A DNA stretch of 64,000 bases, from NCBI RefSeq assembly GCF_900231835.1, contig NZ_OCTN01000002.1, positions 62,001-126,000 on the forward strand, in the 5' to 3' direction. This stretch comes from Pontivivens marinum. Its GTDB lineage: Bacteria > Pseudomonadota > Alphaproteobacteria > Rhodobacterales > Rhodobacteraceae. The position numbers and the translations under genes are program-made. A model generated the notes under the pieces. That model worked only from the letters and a program-made list of their open reading frames with translations, made no database searches and had not been told where the DNA came from. Shown here piece by piece: positions 9,573 to 18,697 of the stretch. Within the stretch, counting starts at the first letter, position 1; each line of letters starts with the position of its first letter.

Positions 9573-10190
9573 ATGCAGATCGACCACCTGGTTTTTGCCG
9601 CTGCGGATTTGCAGACGGGCCGTGAATGGATGACACGTATGTTGGGCGTGCCGCCGGGCGGCGCGGGGCAGCACCCGCTGATGGGCACGCATAACGCGCT
9701 GTGGTCCTTGGGCGATTGTTATCTGGAGGTTATTGCGGTTGACCCAGCGGTTACCGCACAGCGAACCCGATGGTTCGGGCTGGATGATCCGGCGGTGCAA
9801 AAATCGCTGGCAGATGGCCCGCGCCTGTTAACATGGGTTGCTAGGGTGAATGACTTGCATCAACGCTTGCACGAGATCGCGCTGCCGGTTGGGCCAGCGG
9901 TGCGTGTAACACGGGCAGGGTTACATTGGGATCTGAGTGTTCGCGATGATGGGGCGCTTTTGCAGGGTGGCCGTGTGCCAACCCTGATTGAATGGCCGGC
10001 CGATGTCGTTACACCGGAAATCAGCCTGCCTGATGGCGGTGTGAGTTTGGAAAACATAGCCATTTCTGACGCTTCCGCGCCGTTGTTAACAGCGGTGGCT
10101 GATGTGCCAAAGGTTCAGCACATCGCCAGTGGACCCGCGTTGCGCGCGACCTTTGCCACGCCACGCGGGTCCGTCACGCTAACGTCCTAG
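9573..10190 (+). CDS. VOC-superfamily (glyoxalase-like) protein
   Basis: A 205-residue protein opening with MQIDHLVFAAADLQTG, the typical first strand of a vicinal-oxygen-chelate (glyoxalase_3-like) domain. A second region (LLTWVARVNDL, then GLHWDLSV near residues 115-130) fits the paired beta-alpha-beta modules. A metal ligand is likely at the N-terminal histidine (H5) and in LGDCYLEVI, but the full metal triad cannot be assigned by eye. It is transcribed divergently from the rhodanese-chrA pair and ends 4 nt inside the yggT gene on the other strand. The enzymatic reaction is unknown. Confidence 0.82.
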   Translation: MQIDHLVFAAADLQTGREWMTRMLGVPPGGAGQHPLMGTHNALWSLGDCYLEVIAVDPAVTAQRTRWFGLDDPAVQKSLADGPRLLTWVARVNDLHQRLHEIALPVGPAVRVTRAGLHWDLSVRDDGALLQGGRVPTLIEWPADVVTPEISLPDGGVSLENIAISDASAPLLTAVADVPKVQHIASGPALRATFATPRGSVTLTS

Positions 10191-10471
10191 AACGAGTACA
10201 GGTTGTTGATGATTATGGTTTGCAGCGCATAAAGCCCGAAAAACACCACCAGCGGGGCAAGGTCCAATCCGCCCATATTGGGCAGGAAATTCCGGATGCG
10301 GCCATAGATCGGCTCCAGCAAGCGGTTCAGGCCCGACCAGATTTGATAAACCAGCGGTTGATGCAGGTTCAGCACGTTGAACGTAATCAGCCAGCTCATC
10401 ACCACATGTGCGATGACGATGTAGTAAAAAATCTTAATGGCATAAAGTAGGATCATCAGGATGGATGTCAT
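10187..10471 (-). CDS. YggT-family membrane protein
   Basis: A 94-residue inner-membrane protein with two hydrophobic segments (about residues 2-27 and 72-92) flanking an amphipathic middle that contains LEPIYGRIRNFLP, the YggT hallmark. The family is widespread and has been linked to osmotic or ion-balance phenotypes and to cell-division or photosystem membranes in different groups. No precise role can be given here. Only a weak AAGG precedes the start at about 10 nt. The stop overlaps the end of the VOC gene by 4 nt, tail to tail. Confidence 0.9.
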   Translation of the reverse strand: MTSILMILLYAIKIFYYIVIAHVVMSWLITFNVLNLHQPLVYQIWSGLNRLLEPIYGRIRNFLPNMGGLDLAPLVVFFGLYALQTIIINNLYSF

Positions 10472-10593
10472 GAGCGCGGGCCTTTCAGGTGGTCATCGCT
10501 CACGGGTCGGAGCGTCGAAAATCGTTCGCAAGAGGTAGTCGCCACCGGCAAATCCTGCAAGAGTAGCCGTCATACTCGCATGGGAGAGAGAGC

Positions 10594-11124
10594 ATGTATC
10601 CGTTCGTAAGGCTCGCATGGCATATGTTTCAGGCTGGCCGCAAACCGGACTTGCCGACCGGCGGATTGCACGAATCCACGCATATCTGTTGGCCGTGGGA
10701 CATCGACATGTTCGGCGAAATGAACAATGGCCGCGTGCTGAGCATTTATGATCTGGGGCGTATCCCATGGGGTTTTCGCACCGGCCTTGCCCGTGCGCTA
10801 CGCCGTCGCGGTTGGGGGCTGACAACAGCGGGTGCCAATGTTCGCTATCGTCGGCGTATCCTGCCGCTCCGTCGTTATGTGATGCGGTCGCGCGCATTAG
10901 GGCACGATGAGCGGTTCATCTATCTGCATCAAAGCATTTGGCGGGGCGACGATTGCCACGCCCATGTCGTCTACAGGATAGCGACCACCGGCGCGCGGCG
11001 AATGGTGCCAATTGCCGAGGTGCTGGAGGAGATGGGCGATCCTGACTGGTGCCCCGAATTGCCCGAATGGGTCCAGCAATGGATCGATGTCGAGGCCGCG
11101 CGCCCATGGCCTCCTGAAAGCTGA
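10594..11124 (+). CDS. Acyl-CoA thioesterase-like hot-dog protein
   Basis: A 176-residue protein of the 4HBT_2/THEM6-like group. The block WPWDIDMFGEMNNGRVLS (about residues 33-50) corresponds to the catalytic DxxxHxNN loop of 4-hydroxybenzoyl-CoA thioesterases, with the histidine replaced, as is usual in this branch. A second core strand ends at about residue 130. The substrate is unknown; members are presumed to cleave long-chain acyl-CoA. GGGAGAG lies about 5 nt before the ATG. It runs in the same direction as the MFS transporter 65 nt downstream. Confidence 0.8.
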   Translation: MYPFVRLAWHMFQAGRKPDLPTGGLHESTHICWPWDIDMFGEMNNGRVLSIYDLGRIPWGFRTGLARALRRRGWGLTTAGANVRYRRRILPLRRYVMRSRALGHDERFIYLHQSIWRGDDCHAHVVYRIATTGARRMVPIAEVLEEMGDPDWCPELPEWVQQWIDVEAARPWPPES

Positions 11125-11189
11125 TTGCGCCCTTGATCTGAACCACGCGGCACTGTCCTATTGTGCAAATTGAATCGAGAGGAATGCAG

Positions 11190-12527
11190 GTGGCCGAAGT
11201 CAAAAAACGTGGCGTCTTTGCATGGATGCTTGCTGATTGGGCGGGGCAGCCGTTCCACACCTTGTGCATTACCTTTGTGTTCGCGCCCTACTTCGTTGAA
11301 TTCGGGCTGGGTGGTGGCGATCAGGCGCAGGCGACATGGGGCTATATGACCGGCACTGCGGCGTTGATCGTTGCGATTTTCGCGCCGATATTAGGCGCGA
11401 TGGCTGATGTATCCGGCCCGCGCAAGCCGTGGATTGCGGCACTATCTGCGCTGCATGTGATTGCTGTGGCCGCGCTATGGTTCGGCATACCCGCGATGAG
11501 CGACCCAACGATAATTTTGATTGCCTTTGCCGTGGCGATCATCACGACGGAACTGGCGTTTATCTTTCTCAACGCGATGCTGCCTGATCTGGGGCCACAG
11601 GATCAGATTGGCCGGATTTCAGGCTCGGCATGGGCGATGGGCTATCTGGGCGGGCTGGCCTCGCTTATTCTGGTGCTGGGCCTGATGGTTGGCGATGCGG
11701 AAACGGGGCTGACGATGCTGGGGGGCACTCCGATCCTCGGCCTTGATCCGATCACAGCTGAGGGAAACCGCGCCGCCGGTCCGTTTTCGGCCCTATGGTA
11801 TGCAGTGTTCATCATCCCGCTGTTTTTGTTCACAGCGGATACCAAGCGTAAGCCGGTTGCGGTCTCTGCACGGCTTGGCCTGCAAGAGTTGGGGCGCATG
11901 GTTCGCAACCTGCCATCGCGGCCATCGCTGATGTCGTTCCTGCTGTCGTCGATGTTCTACCGCGATGCGTTGGCGGCTCTATATGCCTTTGCCGGTATCT
12001 ATGCGGCAGGGGTGTTGGGCATTGGCGTGATCGAACTGGGCATTTTCGGCATCCTCGCGAATTTCACCGGCGCGCTGGGTGCGTGGATTGGCGGCAAGTT
12101 TGACAGTCGTTTCGGGCCCAAACCAGTGGTGACGATCAGTGTGGCCGCATTGGCGCTGTTCTCACTGATCCTGACGCTGACAACCGCGACCAGTTTCATT
12201 GGCTTTGATCTGGGTGAGGGCAGTGAAGTGCCAAAGCTGATCTTTTTCATTCTCGGCGGCTTGATTGGCGCGGCGGGCGGTGCCTTGCAGGCGTCGTCAC
12301 GCTCACTGATGGTGCGTCAGGCCAGCGATCCGGCGATTATGACGCAGAGCTTTGGCCTATACGGGCTGGCGGGCAAGGCAACGGCGTTTCTGGGCCTGTT
12401 CCTGATCGGTTTCGTGACCGACATCACGGAATCGCAGCGGCTGGGCGTGACGCCGGTGGTGGGATTGTTCGTGCTAGGGCTGCTGTTGCTATACTATGTT
12501 CGGCCGCAGGGGGATGAAAAACAATGA
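11190..12527 (+). CDS. MFS transporter, UMF1 (Atg22-like) family
   Basis: A 445-residue major-facilitator protein with about twelve transmembrane segments. The N-terminal cytoplasmic stretch and first helix (FAWMLADWAGQPFHTL) are characteristic of the UMF1/Atg22-like branch. It also has the loop 2-3 MFS motif (GAMADVSGPRKPW). Substrates of bacterial UMF1 proteins are unknown, and the yeast relative exports amino acids from the vacuole. I chose GTG at 11190 because GAGG lies about 7 nt upstream. The ATG at 11184 is too close to that site, and the TTG at 11163 has none. The stop overlaps the mepA start (ATGA). Confidence 0.9.
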   Translation: MAEVKKRGVFAWMLADWAGQPFHTLCITFVFAPYFVEFGLGGGDQAQATWGYMTGTAALIVAIFAPILGAMADVSGPRKPWIAALSALHVIAVAALWFGIPAMSDPTIILIAFAVAIITTELAFIFLNAMLPDLGPQDQIGRISGSAWAMGYLGGLASLILVLGLMVGDAETGLTMLGGTPILGLDPITAEGNRAAGPFSALWYAVFIIPLFLFTADTKRKPVAVSARLGLQELGRMVRNLPSRPSLMSFLLSSMFYRDALAALYAFAGIYAAGVLGIGVIELGIFGILANFTGALGAWIGGKFDSRFGPKPVVTISVAALALFSLILTLTTATSFIGFDLGEGSEVPKLIFFILGGLIGAAGGALQASSRSLMVRQASDPAIMTQSFGLYGLAGKATAFLGLFLIGFVTDITESQRLGVTPVVGLFVLGLLLLYYVRPQGDEKQ

Positions 12528-13402
12528 CTCGATATTTGACGAAGGTAACGCTGGCCTTGGGCCTGACGCTGGCTACATGGACCGGAACCGCACAGGCACA
12601 AACCGAGGCGCGGCAGTTGTTCGGCGCGGCGCGGGACTCGTCGGCGCAGGTGGCGCAGCCGCTAGGTTCCTATGCGCGCGGATGTGTGGCGGGGGCGGTG
12701 CAATTGCCGGAAACGGGGCCGACCTGGCAGGCGATGCGCCTTAGCCGAAACCGGAACTGGGGCCATCCGGACATGATCAGCTTTATCTGGCGGTTCAGCC
12801 AACAGGTGGTCACGGATGCCGGCTGGAACGGGATTTATGTGGGCGATATCAGTCAACCGCGTGGTGGGCCGATGCTCAGCGGCCATGCCTCGCACCAAAT
12901 GGGGTTGGACGCGGATATCTGGATGCTGCCACCTGAACGGCTGGATCTGACGGAGCTGGAGCGTGAAAACCTCAGCTCCATTTCGATCCGGTCCGAGGAT
13001 CAGCGCAGCGTTAATGCCAACTGGACCGCGGGCCATATGGCGGTTTTGCGAGCGGCGGCATCCGACCCTGCTGTTGCGCGGATTTTCGTGACTGCGGCGG
13101 CCAAGCAGGAGATGTGCCGCACCGCGGGTGAGGATCGCGCTTGGCTGCGTAAAATCCGACCATGGTGGGGGCATAACTATCATTTCCACGTGCGGCTGAA
13201 TTGCCCCGAGGGCGCGACCAATTGCCAGAACCAAGCGGCCATTCCCGCAGGCGATGGATGCGATGAAACATTAGCGTGGTGGACGTCAGAGGAAGCGTTG
13301 AACCCACCGCCAGCCGCGCCCGGTACCCCCGCGCCGACACCGCGCAGGCAGCTAACGATGGCAGACTTGCCACAGCAATGCGCCACGGTGCTTGCGAATT
13401 GA
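12524..13402 (+). CDS. mepA: Penicillin-insensitive murein endopeptidase
   Basis: Periplasmic zinc metallopeptidase that cuts cross-links in peptidoglycan. Residues 1-26 are a signal peptide ending AQAQ. The LAS-family zinc motif is visible as SGHASHQMGLDADIW (about residues 119-133: candidate ligands H121/H124 and D129). The second block WWGHNYHFHVRL (near 215) supplies the remaining histidines. Several cysteines match those conserved in MepA. A proline-rich C-terminal tail follows the domain. It begins in an ATGA overlap with the transporter, which suggests co-transcription. Confidence 0.95.
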   Translation: MTRYLTKVTLALGLTLATWTGTAQAQTEARQLFGAARDSSAQVAQPLGSYARGCVAGAVQLPETGPTWQAMRLSRNRNWGHPDMISFIWRFSQQVVTDAGWNGIYVGDISQPRGGPMLSGHASHQMGLDADIWMLPPERLDLTELERENLSSISIRSEDQRSVNANWTAGHMAVLRAAASDPAVARIFVTAAAKQEMCRTAGEDRAWLRKIRPWWGHNYHFHVRLNCPEGATNCQNQAAIPAGDGCDETLAWWTSEEALNPPPAAPGTPAPTPRRQLTMADLPQQCATVLAN

Positions 13403-14271
13403 GCCGCAGCCTACTGCTGGTAATGGCCCTGCTGGGCGGTTGCGTCGCGGCGCAGGCCGATACTGCGCAACGTGTGTCACAGATTGAATGGAACGGGCAG
13501 GGCGCTGAATTTGGCGGCCTGTCCGGCTTGTTGATAGGGCCGGACGGTCAATCCCTGATCGCGGTGAGTGATAAGGGGCTGCTGATCACGGCGGCCCTGC
13601 AACGGGATGCTGATGGCACGCTGCGTGGCGTGGTGGAGCAGGAGCGTCACCGCCTGATCTCACCCGCCGGTCAGGTGATGTTCGACAAGGACGCCGACGC
13701 GGAATCCTTGGCATGGCAGGGGGATCGCCTGCTGATCTCGCTGGAGCGGCGCAACGCTATCTGGGCATATGATGCGCTAGGCGGCACACCGGTTGAGGTG
13801 CCGGTGCCACAGGGGATTACCGCGCTACAATTCAATTCGGGGGTGGAGGCGATGGCCAACCTGCCGGACGGCACCGTGCTGGCTATTCCCGAACGATCAG
13901 GTGCGTTGGATCGCCCTTTCCCCGTGTTTCGCCTGCGCGATGGTGTTTGGGATTCCGACCTGCAAATCCCTCGCGAACCGCCCTATCTGCCAACGGCCGC
14001 CGATATCGGGCCGGATGGGCGGTTATATGTGTTGGAGCGGGACTTTACCGGATTAGGCTTTCGGGTGCAGGTCCGCAGCTTTGCCATCGGGGATCAGATC
14101 ACCGATATGCAGCGCGTGCTAAGCCCGACCACGGATATGGATAATGCCGAGGGGATGGACATCTGGCGCGACCCCGCTGGGCAATTGCGCATGACAATCA
14201 TCTCCGATGACAACTTCCTGTTCCTGCAACGCACATTGCTGACAGAATACGTGCTGAACGCTGCCGATTGA
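13378..14271 (+). CDS. Exported esterase-like (phytase-like beta-propeller) protein, possible lipoprotein
   Basis: About 297 residues. The N-terminus has a hydrophobic signal (LLLVMALLGGC), and LGGC could be a lipobox; otherwise cleavage after AQA is possible. The body is all-beta with blade-like repeats (SGLLIGPDGQ, ADIGPDGRLYVLERD, DNAEGMDIWRD), as in proteins annotated as esterase-like activity of phytase family. The substrate is unknown. The ATG at 13378 lies inside the mepA 3' end in another frame. A TTG at 13399 that overlaps the mepA stop is an alternative start, and neither has a clear ribosome site. The frame open from 13276 is overlap with mepA. Confidence 0.8.
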   Translation: MRHGACELSRSLLLVMALLGGCVAAQADTAQRVSQIEWNGQGAEFGGLSGLLIGPDGQSLIAVSDKGLLITAALQRDADGTLRGVVEQERHRLISPAGQVMFDKDADAESLAWQGDRLLISLERRNAIWAYDALGGTPVEVPVPQGITALQFNSGVEAMANLPDGTVLAIPERSGALDRPFPVFRLRDGVWDSDLQIPREPPYLPTAADIGPDGRLYVLERDFTGLGFRVQVRSFAIGDQITDMQRVLSPTTDMDNAEGMDIWRDPAGQLRMTIISDDNFLFLQRTLLTEYVLNAAD

Positions 14272-14331
14272 TTGCACCGTGACGCGGCCTCGCCTATAGG
14301 GCAGGAGAGATTTTTTCCGAAAGGGACCGAC

Positions 14332-15153
14332 ATGACCGCTCAGCTTGAAACCGCAATCGACGCCGCATGGGAAAACCGTGCAGAGATTTCGCTGACCACC
14401 ACCGGCGAAGTTCGCGATGCCGTAGATGAAACGCTGAACGCGCTGGACAATGGATCGCTGCGCGTGGCCGAGCCGCGCGACGGTGGCTGGCATGTGAACC
14501 AGTGGGCGAAAAAGGCGGTTCTGCTGTCCTTCCGTCTGAACGACATGGAAACCATTGCTGGCGGAAATGGCAACTCAACATGGTGGGACAAGATCCCGTC
14601 CAAGTTTGAAGGCTGGGGCGACAACCAGTGGCGCGATGCAGGTTTCCGCGCAGTTCCCGGTTCGATCGTGCGACGCTCCGCCTATGTGGCAAAGGGCGTG
14701 GTTCTGATGCCTTCGTTCGTGAATATCGGAGCCTATGTTGATGAGGGCACGATGGTTGACGGATGGGCAACGGTCGGTTCCTGCGCACAGATCGGCAAAA
14801 ATGTGCACCTGTCCGGCGGCGTTGGCATTGGCGGCGTGCTGGAGCCGATGCAGGCGAACCCGACGATCATCGAGGATAACTGCTTTATCGGCGCGCGCTC
14901 CGAGGTGGTTGAGGGCGTGATCGTGCGTGAGGGTTCCGTTCTGGGCATGGGCGTTTACATCGGCCAGTCGACCAAGATTGTGGACCGCGACAGTGGTGAG
15001 GTTTTCTACGGCGAAGTGCCACCTTACTCCGTCGTTGTTTCCGGCTCGATGCCCTCCAAAAACGGCGTTCACCTTTACTGCGCGGTGATCGTAAAGCGTG
15101 TGGATGAGAAGACCCGCTCGAAAACATCCGTCAACGACCTGCTGCGCGACTAA
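14332..15153 (+). CDS. dapD: 2,3,4,5-tetrahydropyridine-2,6-dicarboxylate N-succinyltransferase
   Basis: Succinylates tetrahydrodipicolinate in the succinylase branch of lysine and meso-diaminopimelate synthesis. The 273-residue length is as expected. The N-terminal helical domain (about 1-100) is followed by left-handed beta-helix hexapeptide repeats ([36 protein letters not shown]) and the C-terminal GSMPSKNG block. The ATG at 14332 has AAGGGA 6 nt upstream; the frame upstream to 14272 has no support. The partner dapE lies 3.5 kb downstream on the same strand, separated by five other genes. Confidence 0.97.
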   Translation: MTAQLETAIDAAWENRAEISLTTTGEVRDAVDETLNALDNGSLRVAEPRDGGWHVNQWAKKAVLLSFRLNDMETIAGGNGNSTWWDKIPSKFEGWGDNQWRDAGFRAVPGSIVRRSAYVAKGVVLMPSFVNIGAYVDEGTMVDGWATVGSCAQIGKNVHLSGGVGIGGVLEPMQANPTIIEDNCFIGARSEVVEGVIVREGSVLGMGVYIGQSTKIVDRDSGEVFYGEVPPYSVVVSGSMPSKNGVHLYCAVIVKRVDEKTRSKTSVNDLLRD

Positions 15154-15155
15154 GG

Positions 15156-15180
15156 TGCCTCCGGCGGGGATATTTGGAGA
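15156..15180 (+). repeat. Candidate interspersed motif ending in a ribosome-binding site
   Basis: The short run GTGCCTCCGGCGGGGATATT followed by TGGAGA resembles an intergenic motif I associate with Rhodobacteraceae genomes. It can fold through CCTCCGG and neighbouring Gs. Here its last bases supply the GGAG for the next gene. Only one copy is present in the window, so the repeat status rests on memory, not on this sequence. Confidence 0.35.
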
Positions 15181-15185
15181 ATGCG

Positions 15186-15509
15186 ATGAGTAAGAAAGAA
15201 AGCCGCCAGCAGGTTTATACCCTGCTGGTGGAAATCGGACGCTCGCCCGAGGATGATTTGCCGAAAAAGGCCACGGGTGGCGCGATGATGCTATACTCCA
15301 CCGGCGTGGATGAGGCTGAGGCCGTGCGTGAAGCTGTCGCGATCCTGAAACAAGCTGGCCTGTCCCCGCTGGATGTCACCGGTTACGGCACCCCTGATGA
15401 GCGTGAAGCCGACGGTCATGAGATTGACGCGGCGGAGCGTGAGTTGATGGATCGTGCCCTGGCCGAAAACGCGGTCGTGATTGCGCAGATGACCCCCTAT
15501 TACGACTGA
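15186..15509 (+). CDS. Conserved hypothetical protein, 107 aa
   Basis: Unrecognised small soluble protein, acidic, with no signal or membrane segment. Its pattern is a short beta strand (QQVYTLLVEIGR), a turn with a glycine pair, then two long helices (EAEAVREAVAILKQAG and ERELMDRALAENAVV), ending MTPYYD. The ATG at 15186 is preceded by GGAG at about 7 nt, better than the ATG at 15181. The gap to the next gene is 7 nt, so it is probably co-transcribed with the epimerase gene and dapD. Function cannot be assigned. Confidence 0.78.
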   Translation: MSKKESRQQVYTLLVEIGRSPEDDLPKKATGGAMMLYSTGVDEAEAVREAVAILKQAGLSPLDVTGYGTPDEREADGHEIDAAERELMDRALAENAVVIAQMTPYYD

Positions 15510-15516
15510 GGATACC

Positions 15517-16404
15517 ATGGCCAAACGCATTCTGTTCACCGGTGGTTCGGGCAAGGCAGGGCGGCATGTTGCGCCATGGTTGCGCGATGCAGGACATCAT
15601 GTCGTCAACGCGGATCTGACGCCGCTCGGTGCGCAGGGGATCGATGATCGTTATGTTGATGTGACCGATAGCGGGCAAGTTTTTGGCGCGCTGTTACAGC
15701 ATGCCAATATGTCGGAGTTTGAGGGTGGTGCGGCGCAACCCTTTGACGCGGTAGTGCATTTCGCCGCCGTTCCGCGTGTGCTGTTGACCTCTGACGCGGA
15801 ATGCTACCGCGTGAACACCATCGGCACCTATAATGTGATCGAGGCGGCGGTAAAACTGGGCATTCGTAAGGTCATCATTGCGTCCTCCGAAACCGTTTAT
15901 GGCACCTGCTTTGCTGAGGGGTATTTGCCCCCGGCGCGCCTGCCCGTGACCGAGGATCAGGACGTTGCCCCGCATGACAGCTACGCCATGTCCAAGGTTT
16001 GTAACGAGGTTACCGCCCGCAGTTTTCAGGCGCGCAGCGGTGCCGATATTTATGTGCTGCGTATCGGCAACGTGATCGAACCCCATGAATACGATCAGTT
16101 TCCCGCATTTTTCGCGCAGCCGGAAATGCGAAAACGTAACATCTTCAACTATGTCGATGCCCGTGATCTGGGCCAGATTGTGCATCGTGGGGTGCAGGTG
16201 GACGGTTTGGGCTACTGTGTGTTTAACGCGGCTAATGACACCAATTCTGCAAATATTCCTGCGGCGCGACTTGCCGCGACCTATTTTCCCGATGTCCCGC
16301 TCGATCCGGTTGAGGGGGATGAAGCGCTATTTTCAAATGCTCGCATCCGCGATGAGCTCGGTTTTGTTGAAGAACATAACTGGCGGCGCTACGTGCAGGG
16401 CTAA
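15517..16404 (+). CDS. NAD-dependent epimerase/dehydratase family protein
   Basis: Extended short-chain dehydrogenase of 295 residues. The N-terminal nucleotide motif is TGGSGKAGRHV (about residues 8-18), a GxxGxxG variant. The catalytic serine region is IASSETVYGTC and the YxxxK pair is YAMSK near residue 158. Such enzymes act on nucleotide sugars or sugar acids; uronate dehydrogenase-like enzymes are possible. No sugar-biosynthesis cluster surrounds it, so the substrate stays open. The ATG follows the preceding stop by 7 nt, and the aldo/keto reductase gene starts 18 nt after its stop, which indicates one operon. Confidence 0.88.
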   Translation: MAKRILFTGGSGKAGRHVAPWLRDAGHHVVNADLTPLGAQGIDDRYVDVTDSGQVFGALLQHANMSEFEGGAAQPFDAVVHFAAVPRVLLTSDAECYRVNTIGTYNVIEAAVKLGIRKVIIASSETVYGTCFAEGYLPPARLPVTEDQDVAPHDSYAMSKVCNEVTARSFQARSGADIYVLRIGNVIEPHEYDQFPAFFAQPEMRKRNIFNYVDARDLGQIVHRGVQVDGLGYCVFNAANDTNSANIPAARLAATYFPDVPLDPVEGDEALFSNARIRDELGFVEEHNWRRYVQG

Positions 16405-16422
16405 CAAATCAAGGATTTTTCT

Positions 16423-17469
16423 ATGAAGCGTAATCGCCTTGGCACGTCCGATCTGGACGTTAGCGAAATCTGTCTCGGCTCCATGACATGGGGCACTCAA
16501 AATACTGAGGCGGAGGGTCACGCGCAGATCGACCGTGCGTTGGAGCGGGGCGTCAACTTCATCGACACCGCCGAGATGTACCCGACCACACCGCTGAGCG
16601 CGGAGACTTGCACCCGCACCGAGCAGATTATCGGCTCGTGGGTGGCAAAATCCGGCCGTCGTGACGACGTGATCCTCGCGACGAAAATCGTGGGCAAGGG
16701 TTTTGACAAAATGCGTGATGCGGGTGCGATCACGCCCGAGCTGATCGATCTGGCGGTGGATGGTTCGCGCAAACGGCTGCACGCAGATACGATCGACCTG
16801 TACCAGTTGCACTGGCCAAATCGCGGCCATTTCCATTTCCGCCGTCAGTGGCGCTATGACCCGACGGGTCAGGATCGGGCCGAGGTGCGCGACGATCTGC
16901 GACGCACGCTGGAGGCACTGAGCAATCAGGTGGAAAAGGGTAATATCCGCTATATCGGTGTTTCGAACGACACGACGTGGGGTATTGCCAAGATGCTGGA
17001 AATCGCGCGTGAGGAGGGCTTCCCCCGCGTTGTCAGCACGCAAAACGAATACTCCCTGATGTATCGTCACCACGATACCGACCTTGCTGAATTGTCGCAT
17101 CATGAGCAGGTGGGGCTGTTATCCTATTCTCCCATCGCCTGCGGATTGCTGAGCGGTAAATATTCCGGCAATGCCATCCCGAAGGGGTCGCGCCGCGATG
17201 TGTCCTCGCCCGATCTGGGTGGTCGGATGTCGGAAACGTGTCTACAGGCGGCGGATGATTACGTTGCCTTAGCGCGTGCGCATTGCTTGGATCCGGTACA
17301 AATGGCGCTGGCATTCTGTCTGGGTCGCCCGTTCATGGCCTCCACGATCATTGGTGCAACTTCGCTGGAGCAGTTGGACATCGCGCTGGGATCTGCTGAT
17401 GTTACGCTCAGTGATGAGGTGCTGGACGGTATCGACAAACTGCACCGCAAATGGCCGTTTCCTTACTAG
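16423..17469 (+). CDS. Aldo/keto reductase (Tas-like)
   Basis: NADPH-dependent (beta/alpha)8 reductase of 348 residues. The catalytic tetrad is readable: D48 and Y53 in FIDTAEMYP, K88 in LATKIV and H130 in LYQLHWP. The length and the insertion around HFHFRRQWRYDP match the Tas-type branch. C-terminal cofactor residues are in TIIGATSLEQL. The substrate is unknown, and carbonyl detoxification or sugar metabolism are the usual guesses. It lies 18 nt behind the epimerase gene. A hairpin follows in the 71-nt gap before the HAD gene. Confidence 0.93.
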   Translation: MKRNRLGTSDLDVSEICLGSMTWGTQNTEAEGHAQIDRALERGVNFIDTAEMYPTTPLSAETCTRTEQIIGSWVAKSGRRDDVILATKIVGKGFDKMRDAGAITPELIDLAVDGSRKRLHADTIDLYQLHWPNRGHFHFRRQWRYDPTGQDRAEVRDDLRRTLEALSNQVEKGNIRYIGVSNDTTWGIAKMLEIAREEGFPRVVSTQNEYSLMYRHHDTDLAELSHHEQVGLLSYSPIACGLLSGKYSGNAIPKGSRRDVSSPDLGGRMSETCLQAADDYVALARAHCLDPVQMALAFCLGRPFMASTIIGATSLEQLDIALGSADVTLSDEVLDGIDKLHRKWPFPY

Positions 17470-17478
17470 GCGGAACAC

Positions 17479-17509
17479 GCCCCGGGCTTGTGGATACAGG
17501 CACCGGGGC
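17479..17509 (+). terminator. Hairpin between the aldo/keto reductase and HAD genes
   Basis: A 7-bp outer stem, GCCCCGG (17479-17485) with CCGGGGC (17503-17509), encloses an inner stem that includes TGT/ACA. The following bases TTAGGTC are a weak U tract, so it may be an attenuating or stabilising hairpin and not a true terminator. Confidence 0.4.
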
Positions 17510-17540
17510 TTAGGTCAGTTTCAGCGTTACGGAGTATCAC

Positions 17541-18200
17541 ATGCAGGCCATTTTTATCGATCTAGACGGCACATTGACGGACCCCTCGGACGGGTGGTTT
17601 CCGGCGCTGAGCCTCGCGCTGAAATCGCAGGGCGTTGATGCGCCTGCGCGCGCCGAGCTGGGCTGGACGATCGGATTGCCGATTGTTGAGGTGCTGGAGG
17701 TTCTGCTGGGGCAGGGCGCGGATATTGGCGACGCAGTCACCGATTTCTACGCCGCCTATATGGTTGGCGGGGTTGAGGACGCGATCCTGCACGATGAGGT
17801 TGGTGAGATGATCGACACCTTCCGTGATCTGGAGGTGGCGATCTACATCACCTCGGTTTTGCCCACCCCCGTGGCGGAGCGGCAGGCCGAGGCGATGGGG
17901 CTGGACGCCCATGTTGACCGGATTTTCGGGTCCGAGATTAGCGGCGAAAACTCCGACAAGACCTCGCTCTTTGCCTATGTTCTGGGCGAAACCGGTCACG
18001 ACCCGTCGCGCTGTATCGTCCTTGCTGACCGACGTCATGACATTGATGGTGCCCGCAATAATGACATCCCGACCATCGGCGCGCTGTGGGGCTTTGCGGA
18101 GCCTGAGGAACTGCACATGGCAGAGGCGGACGGCCTGGCCGGTTCGCCCGAGGATGTTGTCGAAATCGCCGCAGACCTGATGGGATTGGAGCTAGAATGA
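17541..18200 (+). CDS. HAD-superfamily hydrolase, phosphoglycolate phosphatase-like
   Basis: A 219-residue haloacid-dehalogenase phosphatase. The nucleophile motif is IDLDGTLTD (D7, with the general acid D9). A helical cap domain spans about residues 15-80. Motif II is the strand ending YITSVL, the motif III lysine is in SGENSDKTSL, and motif IV is the acidic LADRRHDIDGARNN. The overall plan is that of Gph-like phosphatases. The substrate cannot be read from sequence. The stop overlaps the next gene's ATG (ATGA), so the two are translationally coupled. Confidence 0.9.
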   Translation: MQAIFIDLDGTLTDPSDGWFPALSLALKSQGVDAPARAELGWTIGLPIVEVLEVLLGQGADIGDAVTDFYAAYMVGGVEDAILHDEVGEMIDTFRDLEVAIYITSVLPTPVAERQAEAMGLDAHVDRIFGSEISGENSDKTSLFAYVLGETGHDPSRCIVLADRRHDIDGARNNDIPTIGALWGFAEPEELHMAEADGLAGSPEDVVEIAADLMGLELE

Positions 18201-18655
18201 TACGCAAGATAGTTTTCGCGGCGATGCTGGCGCTCGCCCCTGCTGCACAGGCGCAAACCGGTATTGATCAGCGCGTCATTGGTGAATTTACACCGACACG
18301 CGACATGACCAGCGCCGCACTCGGTGCGACGGCAGCATTCTGGGCCGCGTTGGATCGGGGTGATCTGTCGCTCAGCTACGGTCTGACGGCACCTGCATTG
18401 CGTGATGCAGTCACATTGCAGGAATTCACCGACGCCGTCGCGCCAACAGCCGATTTCGGGGTGCCGCGTCGGGTAATGCGCCTGACTTGGCATCATGAGC
18501 AGCCGAATTATCCGGGCACCGCACTGGCCGTTGATTGGCAGGTGCGTGATGGCGATACGCTGCTGGGCGGCGGGTATCTGATCTGGCAATTGCTGGATGA
18601 TGGCACATTCGGCCTGCTGCGACTGGACACGACCGACCTGCGCGACGCGCAATAA
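18197..18655 (+). CDS. Small exported protein, DUF4019-like
   Basis: A 152-residue protein with a signal peptide (residues 1-20, ending AQAQ). The mature part has helices followed by antiparallel strands (RRVMRLTWHH, ALAVDWQVRDG, GGGYLIWQL, FGLLRLDTTDL), a pattern I associate with DUF4019/DUF4864-type proteins and NTF2-like folds. The function of these families is not known to me. It is coupled to the HAD gene through ATGA and sits 42 nt before dapE, most likely on the same transcript. The family label is tentative; export is well supported. Confidence 0.72.
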   Translation: MIRKIVFAAMLALAPAAQAQTGIDQRVIGEFTPTRDMTSAALGATAAFWAALDRGDLSLSYGLTAPALRDAVTLQEFTDAVAPTADFGVPRRVMRLTWHHEQPNYPGTALAVDWQVRDGDTLLGGGYLIWQLLDDGTFGLLRLDTTDLRDAQ

Positions 18656-18697
18656 TTTGGCGACCCGCCTGCGAGGGGCCACACTGATGGAGCCGAC